From: Nectonema munidae
Taxonomy: Eukaryota; Nematomorpha; Nectonematoida; Nectonematidae
Direction of reading: 5' to 3'
Assembly (NCBI GenBank): GCA_030549495.1
Contig: JAUIRK010000974.1
Span: 310,001 to 374,000, forward strand
DNA length: 64,000 nt
Under the pieces are notes generated by a model, which saw nothing but the letters and a program-made list of their open reading frames with translations, made no database searches and had not been told where the DNA came from. Position 1 is the first letter of the stretch. Every line of letters begins with the position of its first letter. Positions 23,846-35,600 of this stretch are shown here, piece by piece. A program made the translations under genes and the position numbers.

Positions 23846-24237
23846 GTCCGATCATGTTTTCATTTATAGCCATTGTATGTTTGTATGAAAAAGGAAGGTT
23901 TCATGTTTAGATTCCATAACCCTAAAGAGCAATTTGAAGAGTCGACTTTTTATAAGTGGTAATTATAAAGTTGACAATTTTAATTGTCAAATCGAAGACT
24001 TCATAGCGTTCATTGGTAAAGTTTTCAATGTTAATGCTTTATGATGAATTATACAGTGAGTACCTATAACATATGATTTTTTTTTTTCACTTTTGTAATT
24101 AATCCAAATTTATACCAAGAATAGCTGGAGTTCTATTAATACATACACCTACAAGCGATTCCCATGAAAGTTTGATAAATCGTGAAAAATAGCTTTAGGT
24201 GTTCTACATCTTTTTATAGGGACGATACAACAAAATT

Positions 24238-24360
24238 TCTTCTTTATGCTGTTGTCGGTTAGATGACTTTTCATCACTCGACAGTCGACACTTTATCACA
24301 CGAAACTTTATCACTCGTCATTCATAATATGACTTTTCATCACACGACCCTTCATTAACA
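24238..24360. repeat. Degenerate tandem units around TCATCACACGAC
   Basis: The stretch contains GACTTTTCATCACTCGAC, CACTTTATCACACGAA, ACTTTATCACTCGTC and GACTTTTCATCACACGAC in succession. These are variants of one 15-20 base unit. It could be a decayed minisatellite or the subterminal part of a transposon. Confidence 0.55.
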
Positions 24361-24399
24361 ATGAGTGCTTTACATCATTTTACGTTGAATCTACTGTAC

Positions 24400-24740
24400 C
24401 AGTGTTTCCCAACCTTTTTATCCCAAGGACACCATACCAAGATATTTATTATTCGGCCCCTACGGATTCAACTTACATTCTATCAAAGTAATGAAGAAAG
24501 TTACACTTATAATTATCAGTCTTCTTTTAAAACATCAGATAAAATAATGTTCATAAAATTTAAATTTTTTAAAGTTATTTTTAATCATTAAAAAAAGGGC
24601 TCTTTCTTCACATTCTTTCATTGTCAAAAATAAGGAAATTGAAGCTTCAGGAGAGGAAATTAAAACATCAAAAATTGTTTATAAAATATTATATATGATG
24701 CAATACATTTTTGCGAACCCCTAATGAAAACTTGACGGGC
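24400..24740. mobile_element. Possible hAT terminal fragment
   Basis: CAGTGTTTCCCAACCTTTTT at 24400 is a form typical of hAT left ends. No matching right end was found before the next element at 24973, so extent is a guess. Confidence 0.35.
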
Positions 24741-25031
24741 AACTAGATTTGCGTCGAGCTCATAAAAGTAAAATATTTCAAACAGAATAAATAATTTGAA
24801 CTTTTTTTTTTATGGAGATTTATGTTGCCTGGATAAATGAAAATAGTTGTTCAAAATAGTTGTAACAATAAAAGCTGACAAAAAATATATAATAATAAGT
24901 GCGGGTGCATTTGAAGTTAATAAGCGACACATTCAGCTAGTCGGCCTCAAGTTTGACGCTCAAGCTTTATGGCAGTGGTTTTTAACCCCGGGTCGCGACC
25001 CAAATTTGGGTCCCCTGGGAATTTTTTTTGG

Positions 25032-25142
25032 GTCGCAAGGGCCAATGAGAAAAACGGGAAGATAAAAAAATCTTGAAATAACATAAATAAACTTAATTAT
25101 ACGAGTAGAAATCAATAAATTTAGGAATCAATTCGCTATTCT
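25032..25142 (+). repeat. Direct repeat, left copy, inside the hAT element
   Basis: About 112 bases beginning GTCGCAAGGGCCAATGAG and ending CAATTCGCTATTCT, repeated at 27230-27343 in the same orientation with roughly four changes. Confidence 0.85.
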
Positions 25143-25429
25143 CTCGTCCATGCAATTATATACACTTGTGATTGCAAGTAAAAACAATGCAATACATACC
25201 AAGTGCCTATCTAGTTTCTATTATGTTATAGCGAGAGCGCAATTAAGAGAAGTATTGCAACTCCCACACATTTACAGTAAATATTTGTCAATACATCTCA
25301 ATCAATTTAGGAAATAAAAGAGCATTGACAGCGTTAATATGCATTAATTTTTTCTTGTTCCCGAAGGTGTCAGCAAAGGATTAATTTATCATTCTTTTGA
25401 TCTTATTTCATCACTACGGCTTATAAACG

Positions 25430-27199
25430 TCCATATAAAGAAGAATTTCTCAATCTGGGATTTACAAAATTAAAAGATCATGGTGTATCAAAGTCCCAAT
25501 GTGTTTTATGTATGGAAGTGCTTTGCTGCGAGTCGATGAAAGAAAATAAATTAAAGCGTCATCTTGAAACTAAACATGCTACTTTTTCTAACAGTGACAG
25601 AAAATTCTTTGAGAAAAAATGAATTCAAATTAAAAGCTAGAGATTTCATACGCAAAGTGACAAAGGACCTTTTTTCTTTTCCTATTCTACTACTATGGCA
25701 TCTTTCTTTGACAGCTTAGAGAATTACAAAAGAGAAAAAGTCCCACACAATCAGAGAAGATTTAGTGAAGCCTGCCGCTATTGACATGGTCAAAACAGTA
25801 TGTGGAGATGATGTGGCTAAGAAAATTCAAGAGATACCATTGTTGAATGACACAGTTCATTCTCGCATTGTTGACATGTCAAACGATATCAAAAGTCAAT
25901 TAATTGAATCTTTGAAAAAGAGTGGTCAATTTGTTCTTCAGTTGGATGAATCGATTGACATTAGTAATGATGCTCAACTGATGGTGTATGTAAGATATCA
26001 AGGAGCAGACGATATGAAAGAAGAATTTCTCTCTTGTGAGCCACTTCATACTACCACAACGGGTGAAAACATGATGGATTCTTTTTCAAAATATGAATGA
26101 CTAGTACCCTGGGATCAATGTTTCAGTGTGTGTTTTGATGGTGCACCAGCCATGCTTGGCGCTCATCAGAGATTTACAAGTCAAGTAAAAATTGTCAACT
26201 CTGAAGTACTTATTCTTCACTGTCTTTTTCGCTGAGAGAATCTTGCAGCTAAACGTCTTTCTGAGGAGTTAAATGTTGTAATGAAAAAAGTCATTCAAAT
26301 CGTTAATTTCATTAAATCTAAATCACTAAACAGTAGAATTTTTAATCGAATGTGCCAAGATTTTGGGTAAGAATATATCCATTTGCTTTAACATTATGAG
26401 GTTCGATGGTTATCTCAAGGGAAAGTTCTTCAGAGATTACTGGAAACGAGAATAGAAGTTCAGTATTTTTGGTGTATCAAAAACACCAACCTGCTTCTAG
26501 GTTTAAAAATTTAAAATGGCGTTTACAATTGGCGTACCTCACAGACATTTTTACAGGAATTAACAACTTGAATACATCAATGCAAGACCAAAATGAGACA
26601 CTGGTGGGAACAGCAGAAAAGTTAACAGCATTCAAAGCGTAGTTTAGCTTGTGGAAACGAAAAATTTCCTTTCGAAAACTTCATCTTTTCCCAAACCTTA
26701 CTTTGATTTTGCTGACAATTCATGAAGCTTCCTTTAATGAAGTCAAAGTAATTGTAGTGCAGCACCTGGAAAAAATGATGTGCGAATTCCATAAATACAT
26801 TTCCGAAGATATGTCCATCTATAGCTGGGTCAGAAATCCTTTTGATGTGAAAATTGAAGATCTACCTCAGGAAATTTCAGATATCTACCAATTAGAAGAG
26901 CAACTAATTGAAATAAAAAATTACAAAGCTCTTGCATGTGATTTAAAACAGAAACTTTGAGTGCTTTCTGGACAAATATTTATAAAGAAAAAGAAGTAGT
27001 GGGGTTGCAAGCACTTAAGGTTTTTCTTTCTTTCCCAACAACGTATTTGTGTGAGACTGGGTTTTCAGCTCTTATGGCTGCTAAAAATAAACATGGAAAT
27101 CGTTTATCACCGGAGCACGACATGCGATATTGTCTGTCAACAATAAAACCCCTTTTTGAAGAGCTTTCAATAAAACTTCAAACACAACGTTCTCATTAA
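25430..27199 (+). pseudogene. ZBED5-like hAT transposase, interrupted
   Basis: An N-terminal BED zinc finger (CVLCMEVL...LKRHLETKH, about 25440-25620) is followed by the catalytic region at 25765-26100 (FVLQLDESIDIS, VYVRYQG). The middle is at 26100-26640, with VEVRWLSRGK-type sequence altered, and LAYLTDIFTGINNLN. The C-terminal dimerisation domain at 26957-27199 reads FPTTYLCETGFSALM and ends SIKLQTQRSH. Stops lie at 25619, 26098, about 26236, 26369 and 26640, and the frame shifts near 26957, so it cannot encode an active enzyme. Order and motifs match the ZBED5/SCAND3-type hAT family, which host genomes have domesticated more than once; the number of stops argues against that here. Confidence 0.85.
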
Positions 27200-27229
27200 T
27201 TGTAACTTCTTTTTTAAATTAAAACATTG

Positions 27230-27343
27230 GTCGCCAAGGGCCAATGAGAAAAACGGGAAGATAAAAAAATCTTGAAATAGCATAAATAAAACTTAATTAT
27301 ACGAGTAGAAATCAATAAATTTACGAATCAATTCGCTATTCTA
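27230..27343 (+). repeat. Direct repeat, right copy, beyond the hAT transposase
   Basis: Same-orientation copy of 25032-25142, lying 30 bases after the transposase stop codon. hAT elements should show an inverted end here, so a direct copy is unexpected. Confidence 0.85.
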
Positions 27344-27345
27344 AG

Positions 27346-27700
27346 TTTCTTTTGTAAATCAATAAAAAGCATTTTGATTTCTTAAATCGAAGTTAATAAT
27401 GTTTTTTATTATCCTTCTTATTTTTTTTACATGTTCGGTCACGAGTGTTTGTGTCGTACGTAAAATAGGTAGGCAAACAAAAAAGGATACAAATATACAA
27501 ATATTAATAAAGAAATTTCCATTTTTTTAGAAGCTCGCTCCCCTCCCCCCTCCTTGGAAGTTACTTGCACCAAATTATGCTTAAGATCTAGGTCAAAATT
27601 ATTAGTTGATAGGGTAGGTTTGACTTTATTTCTATTTGTTTTATTTTTTGTTCAACTATAAAACTTCCTATGATAATTCAAAAATTAACCCATTCATACG
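27346..27700. other. AT-rich spacer
   Basis: No gene recognised. A TTAACCCATTCATACGCC word at 27685 resembles one end of a piggyBac-type element, without a partner. Confidence 0.3.
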
Positions 27701-27710
27701 CCTTCAGGCC

Positions 27711-28034
27711 TTATGAGCTGTTGAGGTACGTATTTTCTTCGTCATCGGAGTCATCAGATAGAACCAGTTCTGTGCTTAGTTCATCCTTTATCTCGTAATC
27801 AAGAGAGGGAATGGGCTCATTGTCTTCTAGGACAGCCTTCTCCAATCTTCTCGGATATGAACTTGTTACTTCGTAGAAGTTGTTAGATTCTGACTCCTTG
27901 GCGTGAGCTTGATTGGCTTTGTCTATGCGAGCCTCTATGAGGTGGACTATCTGTTCTTGAAACTTGACTAGGTACTCATTGTAGCCTAGAGTTTTAGCTC
28001 TTCTGCAGGAAGCTCTTGCAGGTACTGATTTCAT
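27711..28034 (-). CDS. Hypothetical acidic-tailed protein or exon
   Basis: Open frame of 107 residues with balanced composition compared with the AT-biased noise frames around it. The N-terminal half is basic (SCRRAKTLGYNEYLVKFQEQ) with a helical stretch; the C-terminal third is acidic (IKDELSTELVLSDDSDDEE). No family was recognised. The sequence before the first Met on the minus strand reads TTTCATGAAATCAG, which could be a splice acceptor, so this may be a last exon, a small gene, or a transposon remnant. No neighbouring exon could be joined. Confidence 0.35.
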   Translation of the reverse strand: MKSVPARASCRRAKTLGYNEYLVKFQEQIVHLIEARIDKANQAHAKESESNNFYEVTSSYPRRLEKAVLEDNEPIPSLDYEIKDELSTELVLSDDSDDEENTYLNSS

Positions 28035-28499
28035 GAAAAAGGATTTTGTTTAGGTTCTGAGCACGTGGCTATTTCATGATGCTTCTTGTTTCATCTTTGC
28101 TGTTTTTTCATTTATGTAGATAAGAAAATGAAAAACTCAGTTTATTTAAAAAAGTTTGTGATGACTGAATCAGTACAACGTAAGTTTGTTTTTTTTGTCT
28201 ACATATAGGAAAAGCTAACAACACGATACTAATCAACACTCCAAAGTAATAACCTGGTTCACACACTTAATTCCACAAAACATGAAAAAATGGGAACAAA
28301 GACATAATAACGCATTATAAGCTATGAATGATTTCTGACTGAATGTTAGGCCTTCGTTACATATTAAATTACCAACACCATTATTTAAATCTTCAATCAA
28401 ACTTAAATTTCCAAATTTTAGGCAAATAACACACAGACTCAAATTTAGGCAATTATGGACGTCCATTTCACGAAGTAGCAATAACGTAAAAGCACCTTC
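28035..28499. other. Spacer upstream of the SINE
   Basis: No recognised gene. The minus-strand frame 28233-28562 runs into the SINE and has no recognisable content. Confidence 0.35.
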
Positions 28500-28690
28500 C
28501 AACCAGCAATCCTTGCAGGGGCGTGAGTAAGGTTGCTTAGATACTGGGTTTCGATAACTCAAGGTCTTGGGTTCGATCCCGCATCGAGTCTACTTTCTTC
28601 ATAGTTCGATACAAGCGGCGCGATTGTGCCTTCTTGATGAAAACACTCCACGCTACCCTTACCCTTACCTTTACCTTTGACTACGTTATT
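28500..28690 (+). mobile_element. tRNA-derived SINE, family 1, copy A
   Basis: A perfect tRNA-type B box, GGGTTCGATCCC, at 28569-28580 follows a tRNA-like left part, and a shared tail follows it (TTCATAGTTCGATACAAGCG, then GATGAAAACACTCCA). The same tail follows the B box in copy B (30340-30480) and, on the minus strand, copy C (36990-37110). It ends near a CCTTACCCTTACC run. Confidence 0.75.
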
Positions 28691-29502
28691 ATGGCTCCCA
28701 TTCTTTGATTCAAGTAATAGATTGTAAGAAAAAGTTTCTGAACCACGCTTAGTGGAGATCGTCAGAATGTGCAGCACCCTAATTTCCGCATGTTGGCACA
28801 CATGTGCATTTTTTTCCATGTTAATAGAATGGTTTCCTAAATTAACTTGAGTACCAGTAAAGCGTACGCTTTTACAGACACCCAAACAAACACCTGAACA
28901 TAAAAGAAAAAATCGTGTTCTCAGACAATAAATGTCTTAAACATGTTGTTATAGAAATGAATACAATTCAAAAAAGGATTAATGTCTCAACAAGTTTTTC
29001 CTAACACTTTCACCCCAATGCCCCTTCCGCCACCTTCGCTTCCTGATTCATTTTAATAGAGATTTGTCATACTTATATTCCTCTTTTACTTAAATGATTT
29101 TATTTTAATGCTGAAAAACATTTTTGAAAAAGACAACACTTTTCCCGAGTTTGTTAACAATTTTAATTACTGACCCAATTTAAAAATGCCACACAGCCAA
29201 CAGATAAAATACTTTTCAAGCATTCAAGCTACTGATGTTTAAAACTTGCAAACTTTTAACCATGGATGCGAGTGTTCACCTCTATAGTTCATTACCTATT
29301 CTTTCTATATTTAACATACTTTGCTAGGTTGTAGTAATCTTATCCTTTGTATTGACAAGGATTTCCCCTATAAAGTGTCTAAATGATGGGATAGAACTTA
29401 ACAAATGTTTACACTGTCATTCAATGCTGTAAACTCATTTTAAAAGGAATGTGAATACCTCTTCATTCTTCAATAAAATAGTATCCCCTTTTCCCTATCT
29501 AA

Positions 29503-29682
29503 ATGATGAAGTTATATCAATTTCTTCCGTGGGTACTTTCAATAGGCATCTTTCTTCAACCTTGCTTTGTACACTCATGTGGCTATTCTTATTTAAACGC
29601 TCGCAGAACTTTATTTGGTTGTCCCGTGGATAGCAACATTGTTGACGGTCAAGTATCTAACATATACAATTTTCCATGGATG
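29503..29682 (+). CDS. Serine protease exon 1
   Basis: Encodes residues 1-60: signal peptide, light-chain Cys26, Cys40 and the mature N terminus [15 protein letters not shown]. It ends at a codon boundary before GTAAAC. Met2 is an equally possible start. Confidence 0.88.
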
Positions 29683-32600
29683 GTAAACTTGTTCATTTTT
29701 CTTTAAATTTCATACTTTACTGGTGTGTGCTCCAAAACTTTCTGCTATCAATTTTAAAGATTAACTATCAAAACTTTGCATTCATTAATTTATTCCAACA
29801 TTTTCTACACGCTGATCTAAAAAATTTTCTTCTCAAAGCTTTTCAAAATTTTAATATTTTGAAACAAATTAAAAATAATTGGATGCATTTGAATGTTTTG
29901 ACTCATTAAAAAAAAATTAAAAAAGTTTATTTTTCATTCTAAATTGCTCACAAACATTGAAATAGAGAGTATTTTTTAAATTTTGCTTTAAAAATTAAGA
30001 TTTTGAATAGTTATTAGAAGATATCTTTTCATTTCGACAAAAAGTCGCACCTAACTTCTATTATTTTAATATCAATGAGTTGAATCTGAACAAATACTGT
30101 AAAGTAAGAATTTTCGGAAGGAGGTTAATTTCGAGAAATTCTTAAAAATAAAAATTTCGTGAACTTAATTTCCAGACTTTCAAGTTATTTTATATGAAAC
30201 TTTTTATAACCTTTAAAAACTTTAAAATATAAAATTTAAAAAAAAATACACTCTAATTTCACCATAAAGTACTCATAAAGTTAAAAAAACTAAATGGTAC
30301 TTTTCTGTTATCTCCCTCCCCCCCTCCACTCTAAAGAAATTTTTTAGATACTGGCTTTCGATAATTCAAGGTCTTGGGTTCGATCCCGCATCAAGCCTAC
30401 TTTCTTCATAGTTCGATACAAGCGGCGCAATTGTGAATTTTCGATGAAAACACCCCAATCTTTATCTTTAGTTAGTTTAAATGATAGTAAGTGGGTTGTA
30501 AGATTAAAAAAAATTAATTAATTTCTGGAACTCATTGTGACAAACCTTAGCTAGCAAGACTTTACAAGAAGCGTTACAAACTTCTTTAAATTTAACTATC
30601 AAAGATTTTACTATATTAAAAAAGCTCCTTAAATTCTAGAAATTTTTCACCACTTTGCACAGATATAGGAACTGTGCACCAATGTCTTCTTTTTCACACT
30701 AAATAACAGAGGAAGTGAACATTTTTTTGCAAGATCAAAAGAATAAAAATTTGTATGATGCATTTTCAAAAAAAATCTCAAACTTGATTGGCTTATCTTG
30801 TTGATTTTTTTGAAGCAATAAATAACCTCATTTAAAACTTCAAGCTAAAAAACCCAGACATTATTCTACACTACAACATAGTAGCGCTTTTATTGAAAAT
30901 CGTACCAAGAAGGCATTTAGCATCGATATTGATACATTGGAAGATTATCTCCAAGAAGAAGCTATAGATTTAAAATATGATTCAAGCGCTGTAGAAAATT
31001 TTAAATTGATCTCCCTTGAAAAATTCTGGATAAATTTTTATTCTATTTATCCAAAATCAGCGGAAAAAGCTCTCCGTTTACTGCTTCCTTGTTCGTCAAC
31101 ATATTTGCGTTAAAAACAAAACAAAGAAACCGACTCAATATTCAAAGCGATTTGCTTTCTCACTTCCTCCTATTACACGCAGAATAGCTGAACTTGTCAA
31201 AGAAAAGCAACAAGGCGTTCTCATTTTAGATTTTAAAGTTAAAACTTATGCTAAAGCTTTTTTCTAATAAAGTTTTTGTTAAAGTTTATTTTTGTATGTG
31301 TATGAAAATTAATTTTAAAACACAGTATACATTTATAAAAAATTGTGTTTGGGGGGGGGGGGGGGGGGGGGGGGTAATGCGTAAAAATTGTTAATAAAGC
31401 TTAGGGAGGCGTCAGGAAAAAAAGTTTAGGAAACACTGCTCCAGACAGATATTAGAGGGGGCGTAATGCGTAATTAGTCTTATAAATTTAGTCATGACAT
31501 AAAACTTTATGCACGCGTCAAATTTATCACACAAATGTTCGATTTTAAAATGATTACATATGGGTTAATTTCCTATACTCTATTTCCATGCCTTTTAAAT
31601 GACTTGATCAAAATATTGAAGCAACTTGAAAGAAATTTTCTTCAAAGTAAATATCGATTCTCAACAGAAATAAAGATATCAAAGGTGTAATGGAAGAGTT
31701 TTGATTTATAATCCGTGCAAATCATTATCATTGTTATCGAAAAGCAATCAATAAGTTTTCTTAACCGATTTCTTTTGCCTCATATATTATCATAGAACTT
31801 TTGGAGCGCAATTTAAAAAATAATTTGTAATTATTTTTCCAATTCTTTTCTCTTTAAGCAAAATGAATTGTTATTATGATTTTCAATCTTCTCAATGCCT
31901 CGATATGATTCGTGTATATATATATATATAGATTCATGATACAATAGTCCTAATGAATATTCATAAGTTAGTCAATGCAAAAATTTAAGACCAAAAAATA
32001 GAAAAGAAACTGAAAAATTTAAAAAGAGTTAAGCCATATAATTTTTGTTAAACTAAAACTAATATAAAAAAATCGGAAGTGAATGAAGTGAACAAAAATT
32101 TGTCCATTCAAAAATTGAGAGTACATTTTATGATTTAAATGTGATTATATGATTTTAAAATAATTATCATGGACATTGGACACTCTTGTTTTCGTTATCA
32201 GAACACAAATGAGAATTAACATAAAGAAAATATGAACATTTTTTAGTTTTACATTTCATGGTACCCGGTCAAAACGTCCGAAAACCAATACATCCGAAAA
32301 ATAAGATTGAATTCAAAAATTCATGTATTACAAATTAAAATAAACATTATATTATAACAAAATTCTCAATAAATATTATGAAATAAATCTACAATTTCAT
32401 TTTTGATTTTTGGAACTTTTGTTTTTCGGATGTTTTGGCTTTCGGTGATTTTGGGTTCGAACGTTTTGACCAGGAAGCACATTTCATTCATTTTTATCGC
32501 GTTAAAAAGAAAATTTTCATTTTTTGACGTTGACATTAAAGTGACAGTTTGATAAGCCAACCTCCTTTCAATTTTGCATTGGCATTAAGCGCTCTTGTTA

Positions 32601-35600
32601 ATTCAATCAAAAACTCCAGAAATGTATCCAATAGCACAAGCTTTTCCATTGGTATTCCTTCCATTTTTTCTTTGGTCCAATGGAAAATGTTACCGGCGCA
32701 ATTTTAAAATGTTGTTGTTGTTGTGTTATCCGGTTTACGTTATCTCATCATTAGCAAAATCTTTCAGTCAAATAAAGGGAAAATTTATTTGGGAGTGAGT
32801 GAGTATTTCCTTATAAACGCAGTGATCGTGTGTAATTTTTGTTGCATTTTCGCAGAAGCAACGATGAATAAGTGTAAATTTCGCAAATCTACATAAAAGC
32901 CACATATGGGTGTTGCTATCTTCACGTGTGCAATTTTAAAATGATTTAACTTAACGCATAACCAAATGACTTGTTTGAAAACTATATTTCTGGGAAATAT
33001 CATTTTGGATGTCTTGTTAATAGAAAATACACATTTGGGTATTCTACATAATTTAATGTAATTTATTCATCAATATAGCTTTGCCAGAAACAGTAAAACA
33101 TGCGCGTTGGAAATACATTTTTTTTTTTGAAATCCAAATAGGCTGCGATATATGTTAGAAAGAAGAATGGAAAGAAAAAGTTGATATGCGGAGGCACCAT
33201 CATTTCGAAGTGGAGCATTCTTACAGCAGCTCATTGCATTCATCAGAGGTATTTTGCGAAATAACTTAATTTTTTCACACCTTTCACGAAATCTTTCATG
33301 AGTTTAGAAGCAGTAAAATTTATTATTAGTTCACAACACCATGTCTTAAGTCTTTTCTATTCAACGATTCTTCGGCATTTTTTTTAAAAACGACCCCTTA
33401 TTGAGAAACACCTGTTACTTATAAAATAAAATTCAATAGAATTTAATTTCTTTCATAAAGAAAATCAAAAGAATGAATATAAAATGTTATAATGTTAAAT
33501 GTAATGGGAAAATCAGTTATATATTACGCAATATGCTTTTCGTCTTTTTTTCATGTGAGCTTTAAATTTTTGATGTTAGGTTTTATATCACTGAAAAGAA
33601 TTTTAGTGGGACCATTTTCACATTTATCTATACTCTTTCTTTAAATATTTGAAAATTTACAGACCAAATTCCATTTTCTAATATACCACCAGAAGGAATG
33701 AATAAATTTATGGTATCCATTTCAGAATAGTAAGAAAATTTTTTAAAAATTATATGCCTCTAAATGCACACTAGATATTACTAGATATTTGTAAAAGTTC
33801 ATAGCGCCCCTTACAATTATCTAACGCCAATTGAGAACCATAGCGTTAACGCTTGCAGTATAAATATTGACGAGGTAATGAATGATGATTAATTTAAAAA
33901 ATACAGATTTATCGGAAGTTAAATTTTTTTATCCGCTTTGCAAATGGGGATCCTGTTATCAAATTTGACATCCTAGCGGATGCGGACGTCAGAATAAATT
34001 TTTTTAACGGATGCCCATGCTTATATCATAATTGAAATGGTGCCTGGTCAAACATCCAAAAACGAAAACGTGTGGTAATCAAAAATGAATTTTTAGATTA
34101 TTTCTCGGCATTTTATTGAAATTAAAGCTAGCGAACATTATACAACCAAAGTTTAATACATTTTTTTAATTGAAAAAATAAATAAAAAATAAAAAAATCA
34201 ATTAAAATGTGTAAGGGTTCTTTTCCTTCGCTCTGATTGGTATTATTATATTTGAAAACGGTCATGTATAATCAGAATAGTTGGAAAAAAGATTATAAAT
34301 TCTTTTTGATTTTCGGACGTTTTCGTTTTCCGACGCTGTTGACTAGGAACCATTGAAATTCGGAGCAAACACAACTTTCATACTTCATAAAAATTTTGGA
34401 TAAAGTAAAAATTGAAACATTCCAAAAAAAACTTTGGGATATATCGAAATATTTTGAAATACGATATATCTCTAATAAAAAATATGAAATCAAAATAAAA
34501 GATAAGAAACGAGTGATATATGATATAATCATGCATAATAAGATACATCCTTCCATATAGATAAATTTGAAATAATATGTAAGTAATCTCAAAGGAGGTT
34601 TTACTGTGGTAATCGAGAGATGTAATGCAGTTTTCTAAGTCAGTCAGTAGTGTATGTTGATTTTGTCTCATCATGTTTCATGTGAAATTTCAATCTTCTT
34701 TCTCTTTTGCTTCACGCATTTTACTAAGATTTGTCTTAGTTAAAGAATTTATTTCAATTTCAAAGTTTTTTTATACGTATTTTCAAATTTCTAACATAAA
34801 TGATCGCAAGCTAAAATATTAATCATAATGAACATTCCTTTTTTGCATATGTACGAATTTGTTGTAATCAAAAATATTTACATTTTGATCTTTAAAATGT
34901 TTAGATTTAAAATGAAATGTGGACTTGAACAAGTCTGCAAATTTTTTAATTCTAAGACAAGTATTTAAATTGCTTAAATACGTCACAGATCATTCTGCTT
35001 TTATATCTTATACATTTTTTCATATACTTATAATAAAAGTTTATCATCTATGCTGATGTCTCATCATCTTATTGGTCAAATTTATGTCAATCGACAATAA
35101 TAATAATATTTCGACCATTCAGAATGCAGACAGATAGAAAAAGATATTATTTGTGGGGATAAAAATATATTGATAAACATATATGTACTATTATACAAAA
35201 TAGTTAATTATATTTAAAAAATACCTGGTATAATTATTTTTTTGGTTGATCTAACTTCTTTGCAACATTCAAATAGGTGTACAGTGTAAACATTGTTTGA
35301 TGCTAGATGTCAAGATTCTATTTCATCCTTCTTAACTTTGCGTTTTTGTTTCCAGTTTCTTTAATGAACCTTCTTCTCATCCTTCAGAGATTAAAAGTGT
35401 AGTTTTCAAGGACATCCATTTTCGACAAATTGATTACAATATTTTAAAAAGTGTTAATTCCCGGGTGCTTTTAGGAAAATAAAAAGATACTCCATAATGG
35501 TGGGTAGTGCGATACGGAATCGCGGCAAATTTTACAAGGTCTCGCACGCCATCCGTCATCATCACTACAGAACCTTCAAAAATGACATCGGCATCATCTT

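Larger units (their letters stand above)
24973..27345 (+). mobile_element. hAT element with ZBED5-like transposase
   Basis: The left terminus CAGTGGTTTTTAACC, followed by GGGTCGCGACCC, is a canonical hAT end. The transposase remnant lies at 25430-27199. No inverted right terminus was found. Instead about 112 bases close to the left end (25032-25142) recur in direct orientation at 27230-27343 with only about four differences. The candidate 8-base sequence before the left end (CTTTATGG) was not found again on the right, so the right boundary is uncertain. Confidence 0.65.

Noticed and set aside
28233-28562. Minus-strand ORF overlapping the SINE
   Set aside because: Part of the frame is SINE sequence and the rest has no recognisable content.
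35356-35474. Alternative longer exon 3 of the protease starting at 35356
   Set aside because: It runs into an in-frame stop just before 35480, whereas the acceptor at 35473-35474 keeps the phase and gives the conserved YSIMVGS sequence.
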